Shown: positions 14,528 through 23,181, counted from the first letter of the stretch. The stretch: DNA of 64,000 bases from Mycobacterium heidelbergense (GCF_010730745.1 NZ_AP022615.1:496001-560000); one strand, 5' to 3'. The notes: generated from the letters alone by a model not told the origin. A program made the numbers and translations.

Positions 14528-15190
14528 ATGAGCGCCACACGGGCCGACGGTGCGGGGGACGGTGCGGGCGAGGTCGCCCTGATCATCGCCGTCAAGCGGT
14601 TGGCCGCCGCCAAGACCAGGCTGGCACCGGTGTTCTCGGCGCGCACCCGGGAGACCGTGGTGCTGGCCATGCTGATGGACACCCTGGCCGCCGCGGCGCG
14701 CGTCGGCGCGCTGGGCTCGATCACCGTCATCACGCCCGACGAGGCCGCGGGGGCCGCGGCGGCCGAGCTCGGAGCCAACGTGCTGGCCGACCCCACGCCC
14801 GAGGGCCACCGCGACCCACTGAACAACGCGATCGCCGCCGCGGAACGGGCGGTGGCCGGATCGTTCCCCAATACCGTTGTGCTGCAAGGTGATTTGCCCG
14901 CGTTGCAGACCCAGGAGCTGGCCGAGGCGATCGCCGCCGCGCGCCATCACCGGCGCAGCTTCGTCGCCGACCGGCTGGCCACGGGAACCTCCGCCCTGTG
15001 CGCGTTCGGGGCCGCGCTCGAGCCGCAGTTCGGGTCGGATTCGTGCGCGCGGCACCGCCGTTCGGGCGCGATCGAGCTGACGGGCGCGTGGCCCGGCCTG
15101 CGGTGCGACGTCGACACGCCCGCCGACCTGGTGGCCGCCCGCCGCCTCGGGGTCGGGCCGGCGACCGCGCGTGCCCTCGCGCAGCATTAA
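14528..15190 (+). CDS. fbiD: Phosphoenolpyruvate guanylyltransferase, coenzyme F420 biosynthesis
   Basis: 220 residues from ATG 14528. FbiD (Rv2983) joins GTP and phosphoenolpyruvate to give enolpyruvyl-diphospho-guanosine, the first committed intermediate of F420 synthesis in mycobacteria. The nucleotidyltransferase fold is shown by LIIAVKRLAAAKTRLAPVF at the N-terminus (KxxxxxKxRL signature), VLADPTPEGHRDPLNNAI, the metal-binding VLQGDLPALQ, FVADRLATGTSALC and the terminal RCDVDTPADL. The frame upstream of ATG 14528 runs through the palindromes and is not considered coding. Divergent from gpsA, co-directional with ppk. Confidence 0.95.
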   Translation: MSATRADGAGDGAGEVALIIAVKRLAAAKTRLAPVFSARTRETVVLAMLMDTLAAAARVGALGSITVITPDEAAGAAAAELGANVLADPTPEGHRDPLNNAIAAAERAVAGSFPNTVVLQGDLPALQTQELAEAIAAARHHRRSFVADRLATGTSALCAFGAALEPQFGSDSCARHRRSGAIELTGAWPGLRCDVDTPADLVAARRLGVGPATARALAQH

Positions 15191-15281
15191 CGACGCCGGC
15201 CCTCAGCAAACCTGTCCGGGGGATGAACGGCATGCCAACGGCGGATGGATGTCCTCCCGACGCTGGCAGCATCAGCGGGTG

Positions 15282-17474
15282 ATGCGCGATGATCGCATGG
15301 TGACCGAAATCGACGCCGAGGCGCGCCTCGAAGAATCCGTATGGCAACCCAATGATTCGGCCGTGGCGGCACCGCCTGCCGCAACCCCCGTCGCGATCAA
15401 TGACGCGCTGCCCGAGGACCGTTACCTCAACCGCGAACTGAGCTGGCTGGACTTCAACGCGCGCGTGCTGGCGCTGGCCGCCGACAACTCCCTGCCGCTG
15501 CTGGAGCGGGCCAAGTTCCTGGCGATCTTCGCGTCCAATCTCGACGAGTTCTACATGGTTCGGGTGGCCGGCCTCAAGCGCCGCGACGAGATGGGGCTGT
15601 CGGTCCGCTCGGCCGACGGGCTGACGCCGCGCGAGCAACTGGCCCGCATCGGCGAGCAAACTCAGCGAATCGCGACCCGGCACGCGCGGGTGTTCCTCGA
15701 TTCGGTGCGACCGGCGCTGGCCGAGGAAGGCATCTACATCGTCACGTGGGCCGACCTGGAACAGGCTGAGCGCGACCAACTGTCGACGTATTTCAACGAG
15801 CAGGTCTTCCCCGTCCTGACGCCGCTGGCCGTCGACCCCGCTCACCCGTTCCCGTTCGTGAGCGGGTTGAGCCTGAACCTGGCGGTCACGGTGCGCCAAC
15901 CCGAGGACGGCGGCCAGCACTTCGCCCGAGTCAAGGTGCCCGACAACGTCGATCGCTTCGTCGAACTCGACGGCCCCGGCGACACGAACGGCACCGAAGG
16001 GCGAACCATAATCCGCTATCTGCCAACGGAAGAGCTGATCGCGGCCTTCCTTCCGGCGCTCTTCCCCGGCATGGAGGTCGTCGAGCACCACGCGTTCCGC
16101 ATCACCCGCAACGCCGACTACGAGGTTGAAGAGGACCGCGACGAAGACCTGCTGCAGGCGCTGGAACGGGAGTTGGCGCGCAGGCGGTTCGGATCGCCGG
16201 TGCGGCTCGAGATCGCCGACGACATGACCGAGAGCATGCTGGAATTGCTGTTGCGGGAACTCGATGTGAACCCCAGCGACGTCATCGAGGTCCCCGGGCT
16301 GCTCGACCTATCGTCGCTGTGGCAGATCTACGGCGTCGACCGCCCGGCGTTGAAAGACGACACCTGGGTTCCTGCCACCCATCCCGCGTTCGCCGACCGG
16401 GAAACGCCCAAGAGCATCTTCGCGACGCTGCGCGAAGGCGATGTGCTGCTTCATCACCCGTATGACTCGTTCTCCACCAGCGTGCAGCGATTCATCGAGC
16501 AGGCCGCCGCCGACCCCAACGTGCTGGCGATCAAGCAGACGCTGTACCGCACGTCCGGTGACTCGCCGATCGTCCGGGCGCTCATCGCCGCCGCCGAGGC
16601 CGGAAAGCAAGTGGTGGCAATGGTGGAGATCAAGGCGCGCTTCGACGAGCAGGCCAACATCCGTTGGGCGCGCACCCTAGAGCAGGCGGGCGTGCATGTG
16701 GTGTACGGCTACGTCGGACTCAAGACGCACTGCAAGACCTGCCTGGTGGTGCGCCGCGAAGGCCCGACGATCAGGCGGTACTGCCACATCGGGACCGGCA
16801 ACTACAATGGCAAGACGGCACGGCTCTACGAGGACGTCGGCCTGCTCACGGCCGCCCCGGACATCGGGGCCGATCTGACCGACTTGTTCAACTCGCTCAC
16901 CGGCTACTCGCGCAAGGTGTCCTACCGCAACCTGTTGGTTGCCCCGCACAGCATTCGCACCGGCATCATCGAACGCGTCGATCGCGAGATACAGGCCCAC
17001 CGCGAAAGTGGTGGCGGCCGGATCCGGCTCAAAATGAACGCTCTCGTCGACGAGCAGGTCATCGATGCGCTGTATCGCGCGTCCAAGGCCGGTGTGCGGG
17101 TGGAGATAGTGGTGCGCGGCATCTGCGCATTGCGCCCGGGCGTGGAAGGCTTTTCGGAGAACATCTCGGTCCGCTCGATCCTCGGCCGGTTCCTGGAACA
17201 CTCGCGGATCATTCACTTCAATCGCATCAACGAGTTCTGGATCGGCAGCGCCGACATGATGCACCGCAACCTCGACCGTCGCGTCGAGGCGCTGGTTCAG
17301 GTCAAGGACCCAAGGCTCACCGCGTATCTTGACGACCTGTTCGAGTCCGCGTTGAACCCGTCCACCCGGTGCTGGGAGCTCGGATCCGACGGGCAGTGGA
17401 CCGCATCGCCACGGGATGGCCGCAGCGTTCGCGACCATCAGGAATCACTGATGGAGCTGCACCGGAGCGCCTGA
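15282..17474 (+). CDS. ppk: Polyphosphate kinase 1
   Basis: 730 residues from ATG 15282, matching the start region of Mtb PPK1 (Rv2984, 742 residues). It polymerises the gamma-phosphate of ATP into inorganic polyphosphate and can run in reverse. The N-domain begins RYLNRELSWLDFNARVLALA. The two phospholipase-D-like domains carry the autophosphorylated histidine in LKTHCKTCLVVRR (His about 483), the partner HIGTGNYNGKTARLY, and the second-domain RFLEHSRIIHF histidine (about 640), followed by IGSADMMHRNLDRRVE. In mycobacteria PPK1 links polyphosphate to stress signalling. It is followed 73 bases later by mutT1. Confidence 0.98.
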   Translation: MRDDRMVTEIDAEARLEESVWQPNDSAVAAPPAATPVAINDALPEDRYLNRELSWLDFNARVLALAADNSLPLLERAKFLAIFASNLDEFYMVRVAGLKRRDEMGLSVRSADGLTPREQLARIGEQTQRIATRHARVFLDSVRPALAEEGIYIVTWADLEQAERDQLSTYFNEQVFPVLTPLAVDPAHPFPFVSGLSLNLAVTVRQPEDGGQHFARVKVPDNVDRFVELDGPGDTNGTEGRTIIRYLPTEELIAAFLPALFPGMEVVEHHAFRITRNADYEVEEDRDEDLLQALERELARRRFGSPVRLEIADDMTESMLELLLRELDVNPSDVIEVPGLLDLSSLWQIYGVDRPALKDDTWVPATHPAFADRETPKSIFATLREGDVLLHHPYDSFSTSVQRFIEQAAADPNVLAIKQTLYRTSGDSPIVRALIAAAEAGKQVVAMVEIKARFDEQANIRWARTLEQAGVHVVYGYVGLKTHCKTCLVVRREGPTIRRYCHIGTGNYNGKTARLYEDVGLLTAAPDIGADLTDLFNSLTGYSRKVSYRNLLVAPHSIRTGIIERVDREIQAHRESGGGRIRLKMNALVDEQVIDALYRASKAGVRVEIVVRGICALRPGVEGFSENISVRSILGRFLEHSRIIHFNRINEFWIGSADMMHRNLDRRVEALVQVKDPRLTAYLDDLFESALNPSTRCWELGSDGQWTASPRDGRSVRDHQESLMELHRSA

Positions 17475-17547
17475 GGCTATGTGGTAGCTTTCCAGGTCAC
17501 GCCCACGGCCGGAGCGGCGCTAGCCGAATTGACCTGCAGGAGTTGAG

Positions 17548-18480
17548 TTGCCGACCCAGAGCTCGGGAAGCAAGGTCGTATTCGCCGCAGGCGCGGTGTT
17601 GTGGCGGCCACGCGGCGCCAACGATCCGAACCTCGAGATCGCCATGATCCACCGCCCCCGCTACGACGACTGGTCGCTCCCCAAGGGCAAAGTGGACCCC
17701 GGCGAGACGGCACCGGTCGCCGCGGTGCGGGAGGTATTCGAGGAGACGGGCCACCACGCCGCCCTCGGCCGGCGGCTTGACATGGTGAGCTATCCGATCG
17801 ACTCACCCTCCCGAGGCGTCAAGAAGGTCTACTACTGGGCGGCGCGCAGCACCGGCGGGGAATTCACACCGGGCAGCGAGGTCGATGAGTTGGTGTGGCT
17901 GCCGGTCGCCGACGCGGTCAAAAGACTCGACTACGCGCACGATCGGAAGATGCTGCGCCACTTCGCAAAACATCCCGCGGACACGCATACCGTCCTCGTG
18001 GTCCGGCACGGCACCGCCGGCAGGAAGTCTCGGTTCTCCGGCGACGACACCAAACGACCGCTGGACAAGCGGGGACGGGCGCAGGCGGAGGCGCTGGTTC
18101 CGCAGCTGCTGGCATTCGGCGCCTCCGATGTGTATGCGGCCGACCGGCTCCGCTGCCACCAGACGGTGGAACCGCTCGCCGAGGAACTCGGTGTGACCGT
18201 GCACAACGAGCCCACCCTGACCGAGGAGGCCTACGCCAAGAACCCCAAACGCGGCCGCCACCGGGCGCTGCGCATCGCCGAGCAGGAAGGTACACCGGTG
18301 ATCTGCACGCAGGGCAAGGTGATTCCGGATTTGATCGCGTGGTGGTGCGAACGCGACGGGGTGCGTTCCGATAAGTCGCGCAACCACAAGGGCAGCACGT
18401 GGGTGCTGTCGTTTTCGGCCGGGCGGCTGGTGGCGGCCGACCACATCGGCGGCGCGCTGGCCGCGAACGTGCGGGCCTAA
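17548..18480 (+). CDS. mutT1: MutT1: Nudix hydrolase fused to a histidine-phosphatase domain
   Basis: 310 residues from TTG 17548, with AGGAG 5 bases upstream. The N-terminal Nudix domain (about residues 8-135) has the full box GKVDPGETAPVAAVREVFEETGHHA written across residues ~46-70. The C-terminal domain (about 148-310) has the RHG motif VLVVRHGTAGRKSRF and a second histidine near CTQGKV/LSFSAGRL. Mtb MutT1 (Rv2985) turns 8-oxo-(d)GTP into the diphosphate, keeping oxidised guanine out of nucleic acids, and also acts on diadenosine polyphosphates. The ppk-mutT1 pairing is conserved and suggests linked phosphate/nucleotide sanitation. Confidence 0.96.
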   Translation: MPTQSSGSKVVFAAGAVLWRPRGANDPNLEIAMIHRPRYDDWSLPKGKVDPGETAPVAAVREVFEETGHHAALGRRLDMVSYPIDSPSRGVKKVYYWAARSTGGEFTPGSEVDELVWLPVADAVKRLDYAHDRKMLRHFAKHPADTHTVLVVRHGTAGRKSRFSGDDTKRPLDKRGRAQAEALVPQLLAFGASDVYAADRLRCHQTVEPLAEELGVTVHNEPTLTEEAYAKNPKRGRHRALRIAEQEGTPVICTQGKVIPDLIAWWCERDGVRSDKSRNHKGSTWVLSFSAGRLVAADHIGGALAANVRA

Positions 18481-18482
18481 CA

Positions 18483-18530
18483 CGCGAATACCCCCCGGGT
18501 GGCGTGCTGCCACCCCGAAGGGTATCCGCG
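18483..18530. terminator. Bidirectional hairpin between convergent mutT1 and hupB
   Basis: The left arm CGCGAATACCC...CGGGTGGC (from 18483) pairs with the right arm GCCACCCC...GGGTATCCGCG (to 18530), with GTGCT or similar at the loop. There is no T-run, as is usual for mycobacterial hairpin terminators. Its placement between the two stop codons (18480 and 18542) supports service to both genes. Confidence 0.75.
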
Positions 18531-18541
18531 TGGGGAACTTT

Positions 18542-19192
18542 CTACCTGCGGCCGCGCCGCGGGGCCGCCTTCTTGGCAGGAGCCTTGCTGGCCGGCCTCT
18601 TTGACGCCACCTTCTTGGCCGGAGCCTTGGTCGCGGCCTTCTTGGCCGGAGCCTTCTTGACGGGCGCCTTGGTCGCGGCCTTCTTGGCCGGAGCCTTCTT
18701 GACCGCCGCCTTCTTGGCCGGAGCCTTGGTCGCGGCCTTCTTGGCCGGAGCCTTCTTGACCGCCGCCTTCTTCGCGGGCGCCTTGGTCGCGGCCTTCTTG
18801 GCCGGAGCCTTCTTGACCGCCGCCTTCTTGGCCGGAGCCTTCTTGGCCGCCTTCTTGGCCGCACCGCCTGCCACTACACCACGTTTCACAGCCGGTCCTT
18901 CCGACGGGAGGCGCTGTGCGCCAGAGACAACCGCTTTGAATTGAGCACCGGGTCGAAACGCCGGAACCGATGTCGGCTTCACCTTTACCGTCTCGCCGGT
19001 ACGCGGATTGCGGGCGACCCGCGCCGCACGCCGACGCTGTTCGAACACACCGAATCCGGTAATGGTGACGCTGTCGCCCTTGTGCACCGCGCGCACAATC
19101 GTGTCGACGACATTCTCGACAGCAGCGGTCGCCTGCCGACGGTCCGAGCCCAATTTCTGTGTGAGCACGTCAATGAGCTCTGCTTTGTTCAT
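18542..19192 (-). CDS. hupB: Nucleoid-associated protein HupB (HU/Lsr2-like histone, Lys/Ala-rich tail)
   Basis: 216 residues from ATG 19192, with GGAGGG about 5 bases upstream; Mtb HupB has 214. Residues 1-90 form a bacterial HU domain (MNKAELIDVLTQKLGSDRRQ, GDSVTITGFGVFEQRRRAAR, NPRTGETVKV). Residues ~110-216 form a eukaryotic-H1-like tail made of PAKKAA(T/V)K repeats, and end APRRGRR. HupB compacts DNA, and in mycobacteria it regulates iron uptake and is acetylated and methylated on tail lysines. The tail is encoded by a 57-bp-period tandem repeat, prone to copy-number change. Confidence 0.98.
   Translation of the reverse strand: MNKAELIDVLTQKLGSDRRQATAAVENVVDTIVRAVHKGDSVTITGFGVFEQRRRAARVARNPRTGETVKVKPTSVPAFRPGAQFKAVVSGAQRLPSEGPAVKRGVVAGGAAKKAAKKAPAKKAAVKKAPAKKAATKAPAKKAAVKKAPAKKAATKAPAKKAAVKKAPAKKAATKAPVKKAPAKKAATKAPAKKVASKRPASKAPAKKAAPRRGRR
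18600..18860. repeat. 57-bp-period tandem repeat encoding the hupB tail
   Basis: Alternating blocks of about 30 bp (ttcttggccggagccttctt + gaccgccgcc) and 27 bp (ttcttggccggagccttggt + cgcggcc) repeat about three to four times. They translate to a 19-residue unit of the PAKKAAVKKAPAKKAATKA type, reading frame preserved. One unit varies (ttcttcgcgggcgcc near 18770). Confidence 0.85.
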
Positions 19193-19405
19193 CCAAACCC
19201 TCCGAAGCTAGTGGTCCTCGTTTTCGAACCGACTAGCGAACACGGTAAACCCTCACCTAGCAAATTTCCAAGAGCCACGCGCAATTTCACGGCCAAGCAA
19301 CAGATATTTTCGCAATCCGGTTGCCTCCCTTGACCGGTGGGGCGGCCCCAAAATGGGCCTCGCCGCCTCGGCCGCCGGAGCCGAAATCGCGCCCCGGCCG
19401 GCCCC

Positions 19406-20002
19406 TCAGAAGGCGGGCAGGGTGCGCGGTTTCCATTCCGCGCGCGCCGCCTCGAAAGCCTCGATTTCGTCGAGTTTCTGCAGCGTAAGGGCTATATCGT
19501 CAAGACCTTTGAGCAGCCGCCAAGCGGTGTGGTCGTCAATCTTGAACGGCAGCACCGCCGTTCCGGCGACGATATTTCGATCTTGAAGATTGACAGTAAT
19601 TTCCAGGCCCGGACTGCCCTCGATGAGCTTCCAAAGAAGTTCCACACCATCTTGGCCGACTTCGGCCGCCAGCAGCCCCGCCTTGCCCGCGTTGCCCCGG
19701 AAAATGTCACCGAATCGAGACGAGATGACCACCCGGAACCCGTAGTCCATGAGCGCCCACACGGCATGCTCACGCGACGATCCGGTGCCGAAATCGGGCC
19801 CGGCGACCAGTACCGAGCCGCGGTCAAAGGGGCTGAGATTTAGCACGAATGAAGGATCCGACCGCCACGTCGCGAACAAGCCGTCCTCGAAACCGGTTCG
19901 GGTAACGCGCTTCAAATACGCCGCGGGAATGATCTGATCGGTGTCGACATTGGAGCGCCGCAGCGGCACGCCGATACCGGTATGGGTGTGAAAGGCTTCC
20001 AT
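19406..20002 (-). CDS. leuD: 3-isopropylmalate dehydratase, small subunit
   Basis: 198 residues from ATG 20002. With LeuC it isomerises 2-isopropylmalate to 3-isopropylmalate in leucine synthesis. The swivel domain of the aconitase family is visible: GVPLRRSNVDTDQIIPAAYL, RGSVLVAGPDFGTGSSREHA and FGDIFRGNAGKAGLL. It lies 24 bases after leuC on the same strand, so it is the second gene of a leuCD operon. No convincing terminator was seen in the 213 bases between it and hupB. Confidence 0.98.
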   Translation of the reverse strand: MEAFHTHTGIGVPLRRSNVDTDQIIPAAYLKRVTRTGFEDGLFATWRSDPSFVLNLSPFDRGSVLVAGPDFGTGSSREHAVWALMDYGFRVVISSRFGDIFRGNAGKAGLLAAEVGQDGVELLWKLIEGSPGLEITVNLQDRNIVAGTAVLPFKIDDHTAWRLLKGLDDIALTLQKLDEIEAFEAARAEWKPRTLPAF

Positions 20003-20026
20003 CGTCGTCCTCTATTCCAGGTATTT

Positions 20027-21460
20027 TCAGTTCAGGTCGGCCGGCGCGGACAGCCTGCCGCGTACCGCCGTCGCGGCCGCGACGGCCGGCGACACCAGAT
20101 GGGTCCGGCCGCCCTTGCCCTGCCGCCCTTCGAAGTTGCGGTTGGACGTCGCCGCGCACCGCTCCCCCGGCTCGAGCTGATCGGGGTTCATGCCGAGGCA
20201 CATCGAGCAGCCCGCCTGTCGCCATTCCGCCCCCGCGGCGGTGAAAACCTCGCCCAGCCCTTCGGCTTCGGCCTGCGCGCGCACCCGCATGGAGCCGGGA
20301 ACGACGAGCATCCGCACCCCCTGGGCCACCGTGCGGCCGCGCAGCACGTCGGCCACCACCCGCAGGTCCTCGATACGGCCGTTGGTACAGGAGCCGACGA
20401 ACACCGCGTCGACGGCGATGTCGCGCATCGGCATCCCGGGCCGAAGGCCCATATATGCCAACGCTTTCTCGGTGGACTGCCGTTCGGCGTCGTCGGTCAT
20501 CAGCTCCGGATCCGGCACGGCCGCGTCCAACGGCACCCCCTGCCCGGGGTTGGTGCCCCAGGTGACGAACGGACTCAACTCCGCGGCGTCAAGGTAGACC
20601 TCGGTGTCGAAGGTGGCGCCGGGGTCGGTGCGCAGCTGCCGCCAGTGCTCCATCGCCGCGTCCCACTGCGCCCCCGTCGGCGCGTGTGGGCGCCCGCGCA
20701 AGTATTCGTACGTCGTCTCGTCCGGGGCGACCATGCCCGCCCGGGCGCCCGCCTCGATGCTCATGTTGCAGACCGTCATCCGGCCCTCCATGGACAGCGA
20801 TTCGATCGCGGTGCCGCGATATTCGATGACATGACCCTGCCCGCCGCCGGTGCCGATCTTGGCGATCAGCGCAAGGATGATGTCCTTGGCCGTCACACCG
20901 GGCGGCAATTGCCCGTCGCCCCCCCCATCGACATTGACCGCCATCGTCTTGAAGGGCCGCAACGGCAACGTCTGGGTGGCCAGCACGTGCTCGACCTCCG
21001 AGGTGCCGATGCCCATCGCCAGCGCGCCGAACGCCCCATGCGTTGAGGTGTGACTATCGCCACACACGATCGTCATGCCCGGTTGGGTGAGGCCCAACTG
21101 CGGTCCGACGACGTGCACGATGCCCTGGTCGATGTCGCCCATCGGGTAGAGCCGGACACCGAATTCGGCGCAGTTGCGCCGCAAGGTCTCGACCTGCGTG
21201 CGCGACACCGGGTCGGCGATGGGCCTGTCGATGTCGATGGTGGGCACGTTGTGATCCTCGGTGGCCAGCGTCAGGTCGGGCCGCCGCACCGGGCGGCCGC
21301 TCAGCCGCAGGCCGTCGAACGCCTGCGGGCTGGTGACCTCGTGCACCAAATGCAGGTCGATGTAGATCAAGTCGGGCGCGCTCCCACCACCGGACGCCAC
21401 AACGTGGTCGTCCCACACCTTTTCGGCCAGGGTGCGCGGCCCGGCGGCGTCGGATTTCAT
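20027..21460 (-). CDS. leuC: 3-isopropylmalate dehydratase, large subunit
   Basis: 477 residues from ATG 21460, where AGGGA precedes the start by 7 bases; GTG 21481 and ATG 21475 are alternatives. The aconitase-type [4Fe-4S] cluster ligands are in VFVGSCTNGRIED and CSMCLGMNPD. Substrate and structural motifs TLAEKVWDDHVV, VCGDSHTSTHGAFGALAMGIG and TSNRNFEGRQGKGGRTHLVS are intact. Transcribed with leuD and divergent from the IclR-type regulator, the layout known for LtbR/NdgR control of leuCD in actinobacteria. Confidence 0.98.
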   Translation of the reverse strand: MKSDAAGPRTLAEKVWDDHVVASGGGSAPDLIYIDLHLVHEVTSPQAFDGLRLSGRPVRRPDLTLATEDHNVPTIDIDRPIADPVSRTQVETLRRNCAEFGVRLYPMGDIDQGIVHVVGPQLGLTQPGMTIVCGDSHTSTHGAFGALAMGIGTSEVEHVLATQTLPLRPFKTMAVNVDGGGDGQLPPGVTAKDIILALIAKIGTGGGQGHVIEYRGTAIESLSMEGRMTVCNMSIEAGARAGMVAPDETTYEYLRGRPHAPTGAQWDAAMEHWRQLRTDPGATFDTEVYLDAAELSPFVTWGTNPGQGVPLDAAVPDPELMTDDAERQSTEKALAYMGLRPGMPMRDIAVDAVFVGSCTNGRIEDLRVVADVLRGRTVAQGVRMLVVPGSMRVRAQAEAEGLGEVFTAAGAEWRQAGCSMCLGMNPDQLEPGERCAATSNRNFEGRQGKGGRTHLVSPAVAAATAVRGRLSAPADLN

Positions 21461-21515
21461 GTCGGCGTCCCTCATTCCCACTCATTCGCGGCTCGCCGAT
21501 CCGGTCGGGCTAGGT

Positions 21516-21533
21516 GATCTCAGAATGCGAGAC
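21516..21533. promoter_or_regulatory. Probable IclR-type operator between leuC and the divergent regulator
   Basis: An imperfect palindrome with TCTC at 21518-21521 and GAGA at 21529-21532, inside GATCTCAGAATGCGAGAC. It lies just upstream of the regulator's -10 hexamer TAGTAT (21536-21541). The position suits simultaneous control of both promoters. Binding by the adjacent IclR protein is inferred. Confidence 0.5.
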
Positions 21534-21535
21534 GC

Positions 21536-21541
21536 TAGTAT
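21536..21541 (+). promoter_or_regulatory. -10 hexamer placing the IclR-family mRNA start at its initiation codon
   Basis: TAGTAT is followed by CTTTCT and then ATG 21548. A TANNNT hexamer 6-7 bases before a start codon is the usual signature of a leaderless mycobacterial transcript, and no Shine-Dalgarno sequence is present. Confidence 0.6.
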
Positions 21542-21547
21542 CTTTCT

Positions 21548-22249
21548 ATGAGACAGCATAGCGGCATCGGCGTCCTCGACAAAGCCGTGGTGGTGTTGCG
21601 GACGATCGCCGAATCCCCGTGCGGGCTGGCCGAACTGTGTGAACGAACCGGCCTGCCCAGGGCCACGACCTACCGGCTGGCGGCCGCGCTGGAGGTCCAT
21701 CGCCTGCTGGCCCGCGACGACGAGGGCCGTTGGCGGCTCGGTCCCGCGCTCACCGAATTGGCCGGCCATGTCAACGATCCGCTGCTGGCGGCCAGCGCGG
21801 CCGTGCTGCCCGCGCTGCGCGAGACCACCGGGGAAAGCGTTCAGCTGTATCGCCGCGAGGGCACGTCGCGGGTGTGCGTGGCCGCCCTGGAACCCGCTGC
21901 GGGTCTTCGCGATACGGTTCCGGTCGGGGCGCGGCTGCCGATGACGGCGGGCTCGGGGGCCAAAGTGCTTCTCGCCTACAGCGACGCCGCCATCCAAAAG
22001 GCCGTGCTACCGGCGGCGAAATTCACCGACCGGGCGCTGGCCGAGGTCCGCCGGCGGGGTTGGGCGGAAAGCGTGGCCGAGCGTGAGCCCGGGGTGGCGA
22101 GCGTGTCGGCGCCGGTGCGCGACGGCCGCGGGGCGGTGATCGCGGCCGTGTCGGTGTCGGGGCCCATCGATCGAATCGGCCGCCGTCCCGGGGCGCGTTG
22201 GGCCGCCGAGTTGGTGTCGGCGGCCGAGGCGCTGACGCGCCGGCTCTAG
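21548..22249 (+). CDS. IclR-family regulator of leucine biosynthesis (LtbR/NdgR-like, Rv2989)
   Basis: 233 residues from ATG 21548. The N-terminal winged helix (about residues 5-65) has GVLDKAVVVLRTIAE and CERTGLPRATTYRLAAALEV. The C-terminal IclR effector domain holds LRETTGESVQLYRREG, PMTAGSGAKVLLAYSDA and SVSAPVRDGRGAVIAAVSVS. The same gene stands opposite leuCD across actinobacteria, where LtbR and NdgR control leu and trp or other amino-acid genes in response to amino acids. It probably has a leaderless mRNA. The specific ligand is not deducible. Confidence 0.93.
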   Translation: MRQHSGIGVLDKAVVVLRTIAESPCGLAELCERTGLPRATTYRLAAALEVHRLLARDDEGRWRLGPALTELAGHVNDPLLAASAAVLPALRETTGESVQLYRREGTSRVCVAALEPAAGLRDTVPVGARLPMTAGSGAKVLLAYSDAAIQKAVLPAAKFTDRALAEVRRRGWAESVAEREPGVASVSAPVRDGRGAVIAAVSVSGPIDRIGRRPGARWAAELVSAAEALTRRL

Positions 22250-22383
22250 CGTCCCGCCCGCCGGCTCGCTCGCCGGCTCGAGTGTGCATCCCGGGCGCCC
22301 ACATCGCACATCCCCCGCCCTCAGCGCACATTGAAAGCCACCACTGCACACTCAACCGCGCGTGGCCTGACACACTGACCGCC

Positions 22384-22884
22384 ATGGGAACCAATCAGCG
22401 CGCGAGCATCGTCATGTCCGAAGACGAGATCGTCGAATTCGTCGTCAAGAGCCGCACCGGGACGCTGGCCACCGTCGGCGCCGACGGCCAGCCGCACCTG
22501 ACCGCGATGTGGTACGCCGTCGTCGACGGCGAGATCTGGCTCGAGACCAAGGCCAAGTCGCAGAAGGCGGTCAACCTCGCGCGCGATCCGCGGGTGAGCT
22601 TCCTGATCGAGGACGGCGACACCTACGACACGCTGCGCGGGGTGTCCTTCGAGGGCGTCGCCGAGATCGTCGACGATCCCGACGTCGCCCACCGGGTCGG
22701 GGTCAGCGTGTGGGAGCGCTACACCGGGCCCTACACCGACGAGATGAAGCCCTTCGTCGAGCAGATGATGAACAAGCGGGTCTGCGTGCGCATCGTGGCC
22801 CGCCGCGCGCGCTCGTGGGACCACCGCAAGCTCGGCCTGCCGCCCATGCCGGTGGGCGGGTCGACCGCCCCGGCCGCGCTGTAG
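22384..22884 (+). CDS. Pyridoxamine-5'-phosphate oxidase-like, probably F420-dependent reductase (Rv2991-like)
   Basis: 166 residues from ATG 22384; Mtb Rv2991 has 163. A split beta-barrel flavin/F420-binding fold is indicated by RTGTLATVGADGQPHLTAMW, WLETKAKSQKAVNLARDPRV and FEGVAEIVDDPDV. Several mycobacterial members of this family use F420 rather than FMN, and this one is a candidate; the substrate is unknown. The frame upstream of ATG 22384 crosses a low-information intergenic stretch. It is followed by a family B palindrome that may end its transcription, then by two minus-strand tRNA genes. Confidence 0.85.
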   Translation: MGTNQRASIVMSEDEIVEFVVKSRTGTLATVGADGQPHLTAMWYAVVDGEIWLETKAKSQKAVNLARDPRVSFLIEDGDTYDTLRGVSFEGVAEIVDDPDVAHRVGVSVWERYTGPYTDEMKPFVEQMMNKRVCVRIVARRARSWDHRKLGLPPMPVGGSTAPAAL

Positions 22885-22885
22885 C

Positions 22886-22943
22886 CGAGCAGACGCAAAA
22901 TCGCCCATTTCTGCAAGAAATGGTGCGATTCCGCGTCTGCTCG
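22886..22943. repeat. Intergenic palindrome, family B, site 1
   Basis: The outer arms CGAGCAGACGC (22886-22896) and GCGTCTGCTCG (22933-22943) are exact reverse complements. A second nested stem pairs ATCGCCCATTTCT with AAATGGTGCGAT around a short loop. It starts right after the stop codon at 22884 and could fold as a terminator in RNA. A related element lies at 43413-43472. Confidence 0.8.
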
Positions 22944-22964
22944 CCGCGGGAAACGCGGGAAAAG

Positions 22965-23037
22965 TAGCCCCGATGGGATTCGAACCCACGCTACCGCCGT
23001 GAGAGGGCGGCGTCCTAGGCCGCTAGACGACGGGGCC
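22965..23037 (-). tRNA. tRNA-Glu (anticodon CTC)
   Basis: 73 nt, 5' end at 23037. Acceptor GGCCCCG pairs with CGGGGCT (G-T at the first pair). The anticodon stem CCGCC/GGCGG encloses loop CTCTCAC, giving anticodon CTC for GAG codons. The T arm holds GGTTCGAATCC. The 3' CCA is not encoded. It lies between the Rv2991-like gene and tRNA-Gln and is part of a tRNA-Glu/tRNA-Gln/gltX group. Confidence 0.95.
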
Positions 23038-23106
23038 AGAATCGATCCGAGCTGCCAGCATAGCTCACACCGCAGGGCGCACCTAATCGCTTGCGGCGGT
23101 GCGACT

Positions 23107-23181
23107 TGGCTGGGGTACCAGGACTCGAACCTAGAATGGCTGAACCAGAATCAGCTGTGTTGCCAATTACACCATACCCCA
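23107..23181 (-). tRNA. tRNA-Gln (anticodon CTG), 3' CCA encoded
   Basis: 5' end at 23181. Acceptor TGGGGTA pairs with TACCCCA, followed by discriminator G (23110) and an encoded CCA (23109-23107). The anticodon stem GCTGA/TCAGC encloses loop TTCTGGT, giving anticodon CTG for CAG codons. The T arm is GGTTCGAGTCC. In mycobacteria this tRNA is first charged with Glu and then amidated by GatCAB, whose genes are also in this window. Confidence 0.95.

Noticed and set aside
18600..18860. Regular repeats that could suggest a CRISPR array
   Set aside because: Units are contiguous, in frame and translate to the HupB tail; there are no unique spacers and no cas genes.
22965..23181. tRNA genes as a phage or island attachment site
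   Set aside because: No duplicated tRNA 3' end, integrase or foreign block lies beside them; neighbours follow the conserved order.
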